Below are positions 44,505-53,210 of a stretch of DNA of 64,000 bases, one piece after another (position 1 is the stretch's first letter; each line of letters opens with the position of its first letter). Source of the DNA: an uncultured Flavobacteriales bacterium (GTDB lineage Bacteria; Bacteroidota; Bacteroidia; Flavobacteriales; BACL11); NCBI GenBank assembly GCA_913063045.1, contig CAJXYM010000001.1:1-64000 (forward strand). Reading direction: 5' to 3'. The position numbers were made by a program, and so were the translations under genes. Under the pieces are notes generated by a model. The model was not told the origin of the DNA, ran no database searches, and worked only from the letters and a program-made list of their open reading frames with translations.

Positions 44505-47500
44505 TCTGATCTTTTAAAATTCTTTTAAAATATTTGTTTACTTCTTTTTTATAGAATGGGTTAAGGTTTAGTGGAGCCGATTTCAATAAGTCTTTTTGAG
44601 ACTTTTTTATTTTAATAAAATCATCTATCTTTTTGTTTTTCCCATTTTCCTGGATTAGCCATTCATTAGCTTCTCTTTTTTGATCTTCTCCTTGTTCTTT
44701 ATCTGCTTTTTCTGATTCTAAAAATTTGGTTATTATGTTCTCTAACCTATTTAGGGTTTCCTTAGTTATTTGATTATTAATAATATCAAATTCATTTTCT
44801 TTCATTTCTTGAGACATTTCTTTTGATATTTTGGGGTCACCATCCATACCATTTTCCTTTTCTAAGGATTCAAGTTGCAATCGTATTAGCTCTTGTTTCT
44901 TTGCCATTTCCATCAGTTTTTTACTATCCTCTCCCTTATTTCCTTTCGAATCTTTTTGCTTTCCTTTTTTCATAGATTCTTTTAGTTGATCATTTAATTT
45001 TTTTTGAGCATTTTTTAATTCATTTTTCGAAGGTTTATTACTATTCTTTGGGTTATTACAGTTCTTAGGTTTGTTACAGCTAGTTGGCATATCACTAATT
45101 TCTTGCTGCATCTGTTTTAAAATTTCTGACAATAAGAGTGCCAAGTTATTAGTTGAAGTCATAATAAATTGTTGTTTTTCTGCAGATTTATTAATTTTTC
45201 TTTCTTCGAGATTTTTGGTAGCTTTTTTTATGTTATTTTTAATTAAACTTATTTCTTCATTTATTTTAGATTCAATCTGTGGAGCTCTTTTACTTAGTGC
45301 TAGTAAGGAGTCTTCTATAATCTTACTATCATCAGATAGTTTCTTTTGTTGTTTGACTAAAAGTAAGAACTCCGGGTTTTCTTTTTTTACACTGTTTGTT
45401 GTTCTTAATAAATCCTCTTGATTAAATGAAAGCTTGACTAGGTTTTCAAGAATTTGTCTTAGAGTTTCAGCATTTTCGATTTGAGTATCTGATGTGTTTC
45501 CTTCTTGCATACTTTCCATCTTTTTTTCAAGTTGATCTAGTTTTTCCATGACTTTTTCTTGCGACTTACTTGATTTAGATTTTTTATTTTTTTCAAGAGA
45601 CTTTTTACTTTCATCCATATCTTTTTTAATCTCTTCTTGTAATTCTTCTGTTTTTGGAATATTGTTTTTGTTTTCTAAATCTTTATTTTTAACTTTTAAT
45701 TCCTTAATAGAATCTTCTAATTCTTCCATTTTTTTCTTGATTTCTTCTTGTTCTTTTTCTAAATCCTTATTATTATTTTTTGAAGAATCTGTTTTGTTTT
45801 TAAGTTTTTCTTGTAGTTCTTTGAGGTTTTTTATTTTATCAATTATCTCTTCAGTTTTTTGCTCAAATTCAAGTTGTTTAAATAGCTCGAGCTCTCTATC
45901 TAACTCTTTTTCTAAATTTTCATTTTGTTCTTCTAATTTTTCTAAAAGTTCTCTTATTTTTTCTCTTTCTCCTTCATCAAGAATTTTCTCAAGTTCTTCT
46001 ATTAATTTTTTTGTGTCTTCATCTAATATCTTTTCCATAAGCTCTTGAAGTTTTTTTTGTTTTTCAAGGATCTTACTATTATTTTTCTTTAAGTTTTTAG
46101 AGTTTTTTTTGGTTTTTTCTATTGTTTTTAAAATATTATTTTCTAATTGCTTTTGTTTATTTATAAGCGCTCTTATTTTTTCCTTTTCTTTCCATTCAAG
46201 TGTTTTTTTCTCAAGAATTTCTTTTTGTAAATCCTTTATTTCATCTTTTAGTTCCTGACTTTGCTCAATAGATTCGTTCATTCCTGATTTTATCTTTGAA
46301 TTTAAAAGACTTGTTTCTTTTTTTAATTCTTCTCTACTTTTTTCCTTATGAGTAAAAACTTTACTTTTAGTTGATTTAGAGCCGTTAATATTATCATTAT
46401 CCCATACTTCAAAATAATACCGAATACTTGCTCCAGCCTTTAGTTTATTCTTATTAAAATTAAAGCTATGATAGAACATTTGATTAGTATTCTCTTTATC
46501 TATATTAATAACTGAACTGTATGTTTCTTGTGAGTCTAATTGAAAGATTTCATAATGAAAAACTAGTTTTTCAAAACCATAATCATCACTTATCTCTCCA
46601 CTGAAAATATTCTCTGAGTTAAGACTATCTATAATTTCTTCTAATTTTATTTCAGGTCTTTGATCTTTAATAACTTCAATGTTAAAACTTATTGTGTCGC
46701 TAAAACTATATTGATTTTGTGTTATAATTTGAGCATTAATGTTTTTTAAACATTTTTTTTTGAATATAAATTCTTTTTTTACTGCAAATTTCCTTGAATC
46801 ATCATTTATTACAAAAATTAAATTATTTGTGTTTTCAAGCAATAGATTCCATCTAACTGTCGTTCCTTCTGGGATTTTAATGTTGCCAAGATTGCTAATT
46901 ACTTTACTTTTTATTTTTGTGTATTCCGGGTAATTTAATTGTGTTTTAATTTCTCTAAATGATGGTCTTGGAATAACTATTATTTCAAACTCTTTAGAGG
47001 TATATCCTCCAGCTAGAATTTTAAATTTTTTATTTTCTTTTAGGTTTTTAAAAAGAAATGAATAGTCGTTACTATTTTTTTTCTTGTTCAAAGAAAATTT
47101 ATTTGATGATAAAATAATATAAGCCTTTTCTGGAAGTACATTCCCTTCTAAATTTAGCTCAATTTTTAGATCCTTGTATTGTTCTACAACTAAATCATTT
47201 ATTATATTAAAATCGAAAGGAGCCTTTGGCTCGAAAAATGTATTATGTTTTAATATTCTAGAAGAACTATCTGATAATATCCTGCCATTACCACTAAAAA
47301 GCAATAACACTATTAAAAGTATTGGAATAGCTAGCCATTTCCCTTTCTTTAGATTACCAGATAAGTCAATTGCTGCTTTAAACTTTATGGGATTAATTTC
47401 ACTAGTTTTTTGATCTATACTTGCTTGGATAAGATGATTTGACTCTTGGCTCATCTCTGATAACTCCAAAATATTTAATAATTTATCATCAATTTCTTTG

Positions 47501-47808
47501 AAATGTTTTCCAATTATATCGGCGGCTTGTCGAAAGCTTAATACTTTTCCTATTCTAAAAATTTTCAGTAAAGGGATTAATAAAAAATTAATTATAATAA
47601 TAGAGTTGATAATGATATAAAGCCAAAATAATATTGTCCTAAATCCAACATCAAAATTTGAGTAATACTCTAGGACCGAAAAAAAGATAAAGAATATTAA
47701 AAGTGTTAATAGAACTAAAACACCTCCCTTTATTAGCTTATTGATGTAGTATTTTTTAATAAACTCTTTAAGTTTATTAATTAAAACGCTATTTTCTCTA
47801 TTAGACAT
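44491..47808 (-). CDS. DUF4175 family membrane protein with long charged coiled coil
   Basis: An 1105-residue protein. Hydrophobic segments lie near 30-48, 58-81 and 156-172, followed by a beta-rich extracytoplasmic region (about 190-480, including Ig-like repeats such as SGEISDDYGFEKLVFHYEI). A very long lysine/glutamate-rich coiled coil (about 490-1000) contains many E-K-L and K-K-x-E heptad-like runs, and a short C-terminal segment ends the protein. The DUF4175 family is found next to ybeY in Bacteroidota; its function is unknown. It is anchored in the inner membrane, with most of the chain probably periplasmic. It might span the periplasm mechanically or bind peptidoglycan, but this is speculation. 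The candidate -7 element is 5 bp before the ATG. Confidence 0.85.
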   Translation of the reverse strand: MSNRENSVLINKLKEFIKKYYINKLIKGGVLVLLTLLIFFIFFSVLEYYSNFDVGFRTILFWLYIIINSIIIINFLLIPLLKIFRIGKVLSFRQAADIIGKHFKEIDDKLLNILELSEMSQESNHLIQASIDQKTSEINPIKFKAAIDLSGNLKKGKWLAIPILLIVLLLFSGNGRILSDSSSRILKHNTFFEPKAPFDFNIINDLVVEQYKDLKIELNLEGNVLPEKAYIILSSNKFSLNKKKNSNDYSFLFKNLKENKKFKILAGGYTSKEFEIIVIPRPSFREIKTQLNYPEYTKIKSKVISNLGNIKIPEGTTVRWNLLLENTNNLIFVINDDSRKFAVKKEFIFKKKCLKNINAQIITQNQYSFSDTISFNIEVIKDQRPEIKLEEIIDSLNSENIFSGEISDDYGFEKLVFHYEIFQLDSQETYSSVINIDKENTNQMFYHSFNFNKNKLKAGASIRYYFEVWDNDNINGSKSTKSKVFTHKEKSREELKKETSLLNSKIKSGMNESIEQSQELKDEIKDLQKEILEKKTLEWKEKEKIRALINKQKQLENNILKTIEKTKKNSKNLKKNNSKILEKQKKLQELMEKILDEDTKKLIEELEKILDEGEREKIRELLEKLEEQNENLEKELDRELELFKQLEFEQKTEEIIDKIKNLKELQEKLKNKTDSSKNNNKDLEKEQEEIKKKMEELEDSIKELKVKNKDLENKNNIPKTEELQEEIKKDMDESKKSLEKNKKSKSSKSQEKVMEKLDQLEKKMESMQEGNTSDTQIENAETLRQILENLVKLSFNQEDLLRTTNSVKKENPEFLLLVKQQKKLSDDSKIIEDSLLALSKRAPQIESKINEEISLIKNNIKKATKNLEERKINKSAEKQQFIMTSTNNLALLLSEILKQMQQEISDMPTSCNKPKNCNNPKNSNKPSKNELKNAQKKLNDQLKESMKKGKQKDSKGNKGEDSKKLMEMAKKQELIRLQLESLEKENGMDGDPKISKEMSQEMKENEFDIINNQITKETLNRLENIITKFLESEKADKEQGEDQKREANEWLIQENGKNKKIDDFIKIKKSQKDLLKSAPLNLNPFYKKEVNKYFKRILKDQNDRL

Positions 47809-47813
47809 TAATG

Positions 47814-47821
47814 CAAAAATA
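47814..47821 (-). promoter_or_regulatory. -7 promoter element of DUF4175-ybeY
   Basis: Minus-strand TATTTTTG (TAnnTTTG), 5 bp from the DUF4175 ATG at 47806-47808, in the 81-bp divergent gap shared with gltX. No -33 TTG was found at the expected spacing. Confidence 0.45.
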
Positions 47822-47866
47822 CAATTTTAAAATACTACTGAATAAACCATTATCACTGATAAATAT

Positions 47867-47874
47867 TATCTTTG
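47867..47874 (+). promoter_or_regulatory. -7 promoter element of gltX-folB
   Basis: TATCTTTG fits TAnnTTTG and ends 15 bp before the gltX ATG at 47890. It lies back to back with the DUF4175 promoter in the divergent gap. Confidence 0.5.
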
Positions 47875-47889
47875 TGAAAAAAATATTGA

Positions 47890-49413
47890 ATGTCTAGTAT
47901 AAGAGTAAGATTTGCTCCAAGCCCCACAGGGCCACTACATATAGGAGGCGTACGAACAGCCCTTTACAATTACCTATTTGCAAAGAAACATAAAGGTAAG
48001 ATTATTTTAAGGGTTGAAGATACAGATCAATCAAGGTTTGTTAAAGGAGCAGAGGATTATATTATTAAATCATTAAACTGGTGTGGAATAAATTTTGATG
48101 AAAGTATTGTTTCGGGAGGAAATTTCGGGCCATATAGACAGTCAGATAGAAAGTCTCTTTATTTAGAATATGCAAACCAGCTAGTAAAGAATAATTTTGC
48201 GTACTATGCTTTTGACACTAGTGAAGAGCTTATAGAAATGCGAGATAATATGAAGAAAGCAGGAGTTCCTTCACCTCAATATAACTCCATTACGAGAAAA
48301 AATATGCAGAATTCCTTATCTTTATCTGAAGACGAGGTAAACAAAAGGATTACTAAAGGAGATGATTATGTTATAAGAATTAAAATGCCTAGAAATGAAG
48401 AGGTGAAAATTAATGATTTAATCAGAGGTTGGGTTAGTGTTAACTCAAATAATATGGATGATAAGGTGATTTTTAAGTCCGATGGTATGCCTACTTATCA
48501 CTTGGCTAATGTAGTTGATGATTATCTTATGAAGATATCACATGTTATAAGAGGAGAGGAGTGGTTGCCTTCTGCGCCATTACATGTATTGTTATATAGG
48601 TATTTAGGATGGGAAGATAAAATGCCGGAATTTGCCCATTTACCATTAATTTTAAAGCCTGATGGAAATGGAAAATTAAGTAAAAGAGATGGTGATCGAT
48701 TAGGTTTTCCTGTTTTCCCAATCGAGTGGAAAAACCCTGAAACTGGAGATATTAGTTCGGGCTACCGTGAGAGTGGTTATTTTCCATCAGCCTTTATAAA
48801 TATGTTGTCTTTTTTAGGTTGGAATCCTGGTACAACACAAGAAATTTTTTCTATGCCTGAGCTAATAGATACTTTTTCACTTGAAAGAGTAGGTAAGGCA
48901 GGAGCTAAATTTGATTTTGATAAAACAAGATGGTTTAATCAGCAATATTTGCGCGCGAAATCTTCTGAAGAATTATCTGAAAAATTACAAGAAATTTTAA
49001 AAGAACAAGGTATTGTAAAGGACAATAAATTTGTGGCTCAGGTCTGTGAGCAATTAAAAGAGAGAGCAACATTTGTTAATGATATGTGGCGTGAGGGCAA
49101 GTATTATTTTGAAGCTCCAAATGAGTATGACTCTAAAACGGTAAGAAAAAAGTGGAAAGAAGATACTCCGTTATTATTAATGGAATTTAAAAATAAATTA
49201 GAGCTTATATCCGATTTTTCATCTGAAAATATTGAATTTTCTTTTAAAGAGTATCTTCAAGAAAAAGATATAGGGATGGGTAAACTACTTCCAGCATTTA
49301 GGCTGTCTCTTACAGGAGTAGGAATGGGACCATCATTATTTGACATTGCAGCTTTGTTAGGAAAAAAAGAAACGATTTTTAGAATTGAAAGCGCAATAAA
49401 AAATATTATATAA
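47890..49413 (+). CDS. gltX: Glutamyl-tRNA synthetase
   Basis: Class I aminoacyl-tRNA synthetase of 507 residues charging tRNA(Glu). In an organism using GatCAB it probably also makes Glu-tRNA(Gln). The class I HIGH motif is HIGG at 17-20 within FAPSPTGPLHIGGVRTALYN. The KMSKS equivalent is KLSKRDGDR at about 262. The RVEDTDQSRFVKGAEDYI segment is also diagnostic. A helical anticodon-binding domain makes up the last about 150 residues. The stop codon overlaps the folB start by 1 bp (TAATG), indicating an operon. gatA earlier in the window supports non-discriminating use, which remains inference. Confidence 0.97.
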   Translation: MSSIRVRFAPSPTGPLHIGGVRTALYNYLFAKKHKGKIILRVEDTDQSRFVKGAEDYIIKSLNWCGINFDESIVSGGNFGPYRQSDRKSLYLEYANQLVKNNFAYYAFDTSEELIEMRDNMKKAGVPSPQYNSITRKNMQNSLSLSEDEVNKRITKGDDYVIRIKMPRNEEVKINDLIRGWVSVNSNNMDDKVIFKSDGMPTYHLANVVDDYLMKISHVIRGEEWLPSAPLHVLLYRYLGWEDKMPEFAHLPLILKPDGNGKLSKRDGDRLGFPVFPIEWKNPETGDISSGYRESGYFPSAFINMLSFLGWNPGTTQEIFSMPELIDTFSLERVGKAGAKFDFDKTRWFNQQYLRAKSSEELSEKLQEILKEQGIVKDNKFVAQVCEQLKERATFVNDMWREGKYYFEAPNEYDSKTVRKKWKEDTPLLLMEFKNKLELISDFSSENIEFSFKEYLQEKDIGMGKLLPAFRLSLTGVGMGPSLFDIAALLGKKETIFRIESAIKNII

Positions 49414-49766
49414 TGGGTTTAATTACTGTAGAGGGAATAAAAATATATGCTTACCATGGTCATCTTCCTGAGGAAGCGGTCCTGGGGGGTCATTTTCTTG
49501 TCAACGTTTATATTAATGCTAACACTGATTTAGTTGAAGAGTCAGATAGATTAGAAGATGCTGTTGATTATGTTCAAATTATAGAGATTGTGAAAAAAAA
49601 AATGAATATTCGTTCTCAAATGATCGAGCAACCTGCTCGTAGAATAGTGGATGCATTACTTGTTTTAAAACATGTTCAAGATGTTAAGGTAGAGTTAGAA
49701 AAAATACTACCCCCAATAGATGCTTGTTTTAATAAAATATCTGTGACAATTGATGGAAAAAACTAA
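49413..49766 (+). CDS. folB: Dihydroneopterin aldolase
   Basis: A 117-residue tunnelling-fold enzyme of folate synthesis converting 7,8-dihydroneopterin to 6-hydroxymethyl-7,8-dihydropterin and glycolaldehyde. Conserved points are the N-terminal VEGIKIYAYHGHLPEEA with the YxxHG element (residues 14-17), the acidic SDRLEDAVDYVQII stretch, the QPARRIVDALL segment carrying the substrate-binding Glu/Gln, and EKILPPIDA near the end. Size is typical. It overlaps gltX by 1 bp and its stop overlaps that of the convergent glyQS gene by 3-4 bp. A run of ten A (49593-49602) lies inside the gene at KKKM. Confidence 0.92.
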   Translation: MGLITVEGIKIYAYHGHLPEEAVLGGHFLVNVYINANTDLVEESDRLEDAVDYVQIIEIVKKKMNIRSQMIEQPARRIVDALLVLKHVQDVKVELEKILPPIDACFNKISVTIDGKN

Positions 49767-51298
49767 TTCAAATAGTTTTTTAAACTTACCTCTTTAGCAA
49801 TAATAGCATGTAATTCTAATTGTAGTACTCTTTTTTGTTTCATAGAATCCCTATTTCTTAAGGTTACAGTACCATCCTCTAATGTCTGATGATCTACAGT
49901 TACGCAGAAAGGCGTTCCTACTGCGTCCTGTCGTCTATATCTTTTTCCAATTGAATCCTTTTCTTCGTAAAGACACTTAAAATCGAGCTGAAGAGATTGA
50001 ATAATTTCTCTTGCTTTTTCAGGCATACCATCTTTTTTAGTAAGAGGAAGGACGGCCACTTTATGAGGTGCAAGAACATGCGGTATTTTTAAAACTATTC
50101 TACTTTCACCATTTTCTAGAGTTTCTTCTTTATAAGAATTTGACAAAACAGTTAAGAACATTCTATCTAATCCAATAGAAGTTTCAACAACATAAGGAAC
50201 ATAGCTTTCGTTTATTTCAGGGTCAAAGTATTTTATTTTTTTACCTGAATATTCTTGATGGGCATTTAAATCAAAATCTGTCCTTGAATGGATTCCTTCT
50301 AATTCTTTAAATCCAAAAGGAAATTTAAATTCAATATCTGACGCGGCATTAGCATAGTGAGCTAAGTTTTCATGATCATGAAAACGGTAGTTTTCTTCAC
50401 CCATATTAAGAGCCTTATGCCATTTAATTCTTTGATCTTTCCAATAATTATACCACTTGATTTCTTCTCCAGGTTTTATGAAGAATTGCATTTCCATTTG
50501 TTCAAACTCTCTCATTCTAAAAATAAATTGCCTTGCTACAATTTCATTACGAAAAGCTTTTCCTATTTGAGCTATTCCAAATGGTATTTTCATTCTGCAT
50601 GTTTTTTGAACATTTAGAAAATTAACAAATATCCCTTGCGCTGTTTCAGGTCTTAAGTATAGATCAGTTGCGCTATCAGCTGTTGCGCCCATTTGAGTTT
50701 TAAACATTAGATTAAACTGTCTTACGTCTGTCCAGTTACAAGTTCCAGAGACTGGGCACTTGATGTCTAACTCCTCAATTAATTCTTTGACTTTATCTAA
50801 TTCTTGACCCACGAGATACTGGTTCATCTTAGAGCTAATTTCTTTAATTTTTTTTGTTCTTTCTAAAACTCTTTCATTTGTAGATAAAAATTCATCTTTA
50901 TTAAATTGATCTCCAAATCTTTTATGTGCTTTTTGGAGATCTTTTTCTATTTTACTTTCAATTTTAGATATGTAATCTTCAATTAGAACATCTGCTCTAT
51001 ATCTTTTTTTTGAATCTTTATTGTCAATTAAGGGATCATTAAAAGCGTCAATATGACCTGAAGCTTTCCATGTTTTGGGATGCATAAATATGGATGTATC
51101 TAGCCCTACAATGTTTTCATGCATATTTACCATTGACTTCCACCAATATTCTTTTATATTGTTTTTGAGTTCAACGCCATTTGGACCGTAATCATATGCA
51201 GCCGCTAGACCATCATAGATTTCTGATGATTGAAAGATAAATCCATATTCTTTAGAATGTGAAACAACTTTCTTGAAGACTTCTTCATAGTTTGCCAT
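49763..51298 (-). CDS. glyQS: Glycyl-tRNA synthetase (dimeric, alpha2 type)
   Basis: Class II synthetase of 511 residues, the single-chain dimeric form (not the alpha2-beta2 GlyQ+GlyS enzyme), charging tRNA(Gly). The N-terminus (SHSKEYGFIFQSSEIYDGLAAAYDYGPNGVELKNNI) is diagnostic. Motif 2 is around FRNEIVARQFIFRMREFEQMEM, and motif 3 is YVVETSIGLDRMFLTVL. A C-terminal anticodon-binding Rossmann-like domain begins at LAPHKVAVLPLTKKDG. A CPVSG...C segment at about 178 marks the inserted domain. A -7-like element lies 4 bp from the ATG. It is convergent with folB and divergent from the DUF3109 gene. Confidence 0.96.
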   Translation of the reverse strand: MANYEEVFKKVVSHSKEYGFIFQSSEIYDGLAAAYDYGPNGVELKNNIKEYWWKSMVNMHENIVGLDTSIFMHPKTWKASGHIDAFNDPLIDNKDSKKRYRADVLIEDYISKIESKIEKDLQKAHKRFGDQFNKDEFLSTNERVLERTKKIKEISSKMNQYLVGQELDKVKELIEELDIKCPVSGTCNWTDVRQFNLMFKTQMGATADSATDLYLRPETAQGIFVNFLNVQKTCRMKIPFGIAQIGKAFRNEIVARQFIFRMREFEQMEMQFFIKPGEEIKWYNYWKDQRIKWHKALNMGEENYRFHDHENLAHYANAASDIEFKFPFGFKELEGIHSRTDFDLNAHQEYSGKKIKYFDPEINESYVPYVVETSIGLDRMFLTVLSNSYKEETLENGESRIVLKIPHVLAPHKVAVLPLTKKDGMPEKAREIIQSLQLDFKCLYEEKDSIGKRYRRQDAVGTPFCVTVDHQTLEDGTVTLRNRDSMKQKRVLQLELHAIIAKEVSLKNYLN

Positions 51299-51302
51299 AT
51301 CA

Positions 51303-51310
51303 CAAAAGTA
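51303..51310 (-). promoter_or_regulatory. -7 promoter element of glyQS
   Basis: Minus-strand TACTTTTG (TAnnTTTG) ends 4 bp before the ATG at 51296-51298. The initiation site would coincide with the start codon. Confidence 0.5.
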
Positions 51311-51344
51311 ATAATTCTCAAATTTAATTATGTAATTTTACAAT

Positions 51345-51914
51345 ATGATTCAAATTGATAATAAAATTATCTCTCAAGAAATTTTTGAAAAGAAATTTTT
51401 ATGTGATTTAAACTCATGCAAAGGTGCTTGTTGTGTTGAGGGAGATTCAGGAGCTCCTTTGCTGAAGGAAGAGGCCTTATTAATGAAAGAATTATATCCA
51501 AAAATTCGCCCTTATCTCTCTGACAAAGGTAGAGATATTGTTGATGAAGTTGGAGTTTCAGTTATTGATACTGATGGAGATTTAACTACTCCATTAATTA
51601 ATAATAGAGAGTGTGCATTTGTAGTTATGGAAGATGGAATTTCAAAATGTGGTATTGAAAAAGCACATTCTGATAACCAGATTGATTTTAAAAAACCAAT
51701 TTCTTGTCATTTGTTTCCAATACGCATAACTAAGTATACAGAATTTGATGCTGTTAATTATGAGTCAATAAGTATTTGCTCTCCTGCTTGTGCTCTTGGT
51801 GAACAGGTTCAGCTTCCTGTCTTTAAGTTTCTTAAAAAACCACTTATCAGAAAATATGGTGTAGATTTTTACAAAGAGTTAGAGAAAGTTGATAAGATAC
51901 TATCCGATAAATAA
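51345..51914 (+). CDS. DUF3109 family cysteine-rich protein
   Basis: A 189-residue cytoplasmic protein with conserved cysteines. The N-terminal C20-DLNS-C25-KGA-C29-C30 resembles the CxxxCxxCC metal-binding motif of YkgJ-type proteins. Further cysteines occur in NNRECAF (about 86), SKCGIEKAH (about 102), ISCHLFPIRI (about 120) and ICSPACALG (about 144-148). This pattern defines the DUF3109 family and suggests a bound zinc or iron-sulfur cluster. Function unknown. It starts 46 bp from the divergent glyQS gene. TAATTTTA at 51333-51340 is a weak -7-like sequence. Its stop is only 4 bp from the convergent acyl-CoA dehydrogenase stop. Confidence 0.85.
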   Translation: MIQIDNKIISQEIFEKKFLCDLNSCKGACCVEGDSGAPLLKEEALLMKELYPKIRPYLSDKGRDIVDEVGVSVIDTDGDLTTPLINNRECAFVVMEDGISKCGIEKAHSDNQIDFKKPISCHLFPIRITKYTEFDAVNYESISICSPACALGEQVQLPVFKFLKKPLIRKYGVDFYKELEKVDKILSDK

Positions 51915-51918
51915 TGTT

Positions 51919-53097
51919 TTATTTAAAAGCGTTTTCTCCAGTAATATCTAGACCAGTAATTAATAAATGAATATCATGAGTTCCTTCATATGTAATTACA
52001 GACTCTAAATTCATCATATGACGCATAATAGAATAATCACCTGTTATGCCCATAGCTCCTAAAATCTGTCTCGATTCTCTTGTAATATTTAAAGCCATTT
52101 CAACATTATTTCTCTTACACATAGATATTTGTGCTGTTGTTGCCCGACCTTCATTTTTAAGAACACCTAATCTCCATGTTAAGAGCTGTGCTTTAGTAAT
52201 TTCCGTAATCATTTCGGCTAATTTTTTTTGCTGTAGCTGAAATGCTGCAATTGGTTTTCCGAATTGTATTCTTTCTTTAGAGTATCTAAGAGCTGTGTCA
52301 TAACAGTCCATTGCTGCACCAATAGCTCCCCAAGCAATACCATATCTTGCAGAATCTAAACATCCTAATGGAGCTCCTAAACCATCTTTTTCAGTAAGAA
52401 TATTTTCTTTAGGTATTTTGACATTATCAAAAACAAGTTCTCCGGTTGCCGAAGCTCTTAAACTCCATTTATTATGCGTCTCAGGAGTTGTGAATCCATC
52501 CATTCCTCTTTCAACTATAACTCCCTTAATTCTTCCTGCCTCATTTTTTGCCCAAACGACAGCGATATCTGCAAAAGGAGAATTAGAGATCCACATCTTT
52601 GCTCCGTTTAAAATATAATGATCTCCTGCATCCTTAATATTTGTAGTCATACCTCCTGGATCTGATCCATGATTAGGTTCTGTTAAGCCAAAACAGCCCA
52701 TTAGCTCTCCAGTTGCTAACCTAGGAAGATATTTCATTTTTTGTGTTTCATTTCCATATTTGAAAATAGGATACATAACAAGTGAGGATTGAACAGATGC
52801 GGTAGATCTTACCCCGCTATCTCCCCTCTCTAGCTCTTGCATAATTAAACCATATGAGATATTATCAAGGCCAGCACCTCCGTACTTTGTTGGGATGTAT
52901 GGACCAAAAGCCCCAACTTCAGCTAGACCTGGAAGTATCTGTTTAGGGAATTCTGCTTTCTGACAAGCCTCTTCAATAATTGGAGAAACATCTCTTTTCA
53001 CCCATTCTCTAGCTGCATCTCTAATTAACTTGTGTTCGTCGGTTAATAATTCGTCCATTAGGAAATAATCTGGTGCTTGAAATAAATCTTTTTTCAT
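51919..53097 (-). CDS. Glutaryl-CoA dehydrogenase-like acyl-CoA dehydrogenase
   Basis: FAD-dependent acyl-CoA dehydrogenase of 392 residues. It most resembles glutaryl-CoA dehydrogenase, which oxidises and decarboxylates glutaryl-CoA to crotonyl-CoA in lysine/tryptophan breakdown. Supporting features are GVRSTASVQSSLVMYPIF (about 92-109), the FAD/substrate loop CFGLTEPNHGSDPGG, and the catalytic base E371 in ITYEGTHDIH at the family position. It is a single gene with its own -7 element 21 bp upstream. Confidence in the acyl-CoA dehydrogenase family is very high; the glutaryl-CoA substrate is likely but not proven. The crotonase at 1525 could act on the product. Confidence 0.9.
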   Translation of the reverse strand: MKKDLFQAPDYFLMDELLTDEHKLIRDAAREWVKRDVSPIIEEACQKAEFPKQILPGLAEVGAFGPYIPTKYGGAGLDNISYGLIMQELERGDSGVRSTASVQSSLVMYPIFKYGNETQKMKYLPRLATGELMGCFGLTEPNHGSDPGGMTTNIKDAGDHYILNGAKMWISNSPFADIAVVWAKNEAGRIKGVIVERGMDGFTTPETHNKWSLRASATGELVFDNVKIPKENILTEKDGLGAPLGCLDSARYGIAWGAIGAAMDCYDTALRYSKERIQFGKPIAAFQLQQKKLAEMITEITKAQLLTWRLGVLKNEGRATTAQISMCKRNNVEMALNITRESRQILGAMGITGDYSIMRHMMNLESVITYEGTHDIHLLITGLDITGENAFK

Positions 53098-53118
53098 GTT
53101 TTATGAATTTAATTTATG

Positions 53119-53126
53119 CAAAAGTA
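53119..53126 (-). promoter_or_regulatory. -7 promoter element of the acyl-CoA dehydrogenase gene
   Basis: Minus-strand TACTTTTG (TAnnTTTG), 21 bp before the ATG at 53095-53097, in a 113-bp divergent gap. No obvious -33 element. Confidence 0.48.
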
Positions 53127-53178
53127 TTGATTTTATAAAGATTATCTAATATGTATGTTCACTTATATATCTAAAAGT

Positions 53179-53186
53179 TAATTTTG
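53179..53186 (+). promoter_or_regulatory. -7 promoter element of DUF4271-hemD
   Basis: TAATTTTG fits TAnnTTTG and lies 24 bp before the ATG at 53211, opposite the acyl-CoA dehydrogenase promoter. Confidence 0.42.
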
Positions 53187-53210
53187 TAATATTAAATTTA
53201 TATTTTAAAA

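Noticed and set aside
45548-46048. A 166-aa plus-strand open frame rich in Ser, Phe and Leu
   Set aside because: It is the complement of the lysine/glutamate coiled coil of the DUF4175 gene; low complexity, no start context, and the opposite strand is clearly coding.
51258-51271. GTGAAAC as part of another parS site
   Set aside because: Only a half-site; the left arm is not GTTTCAC.
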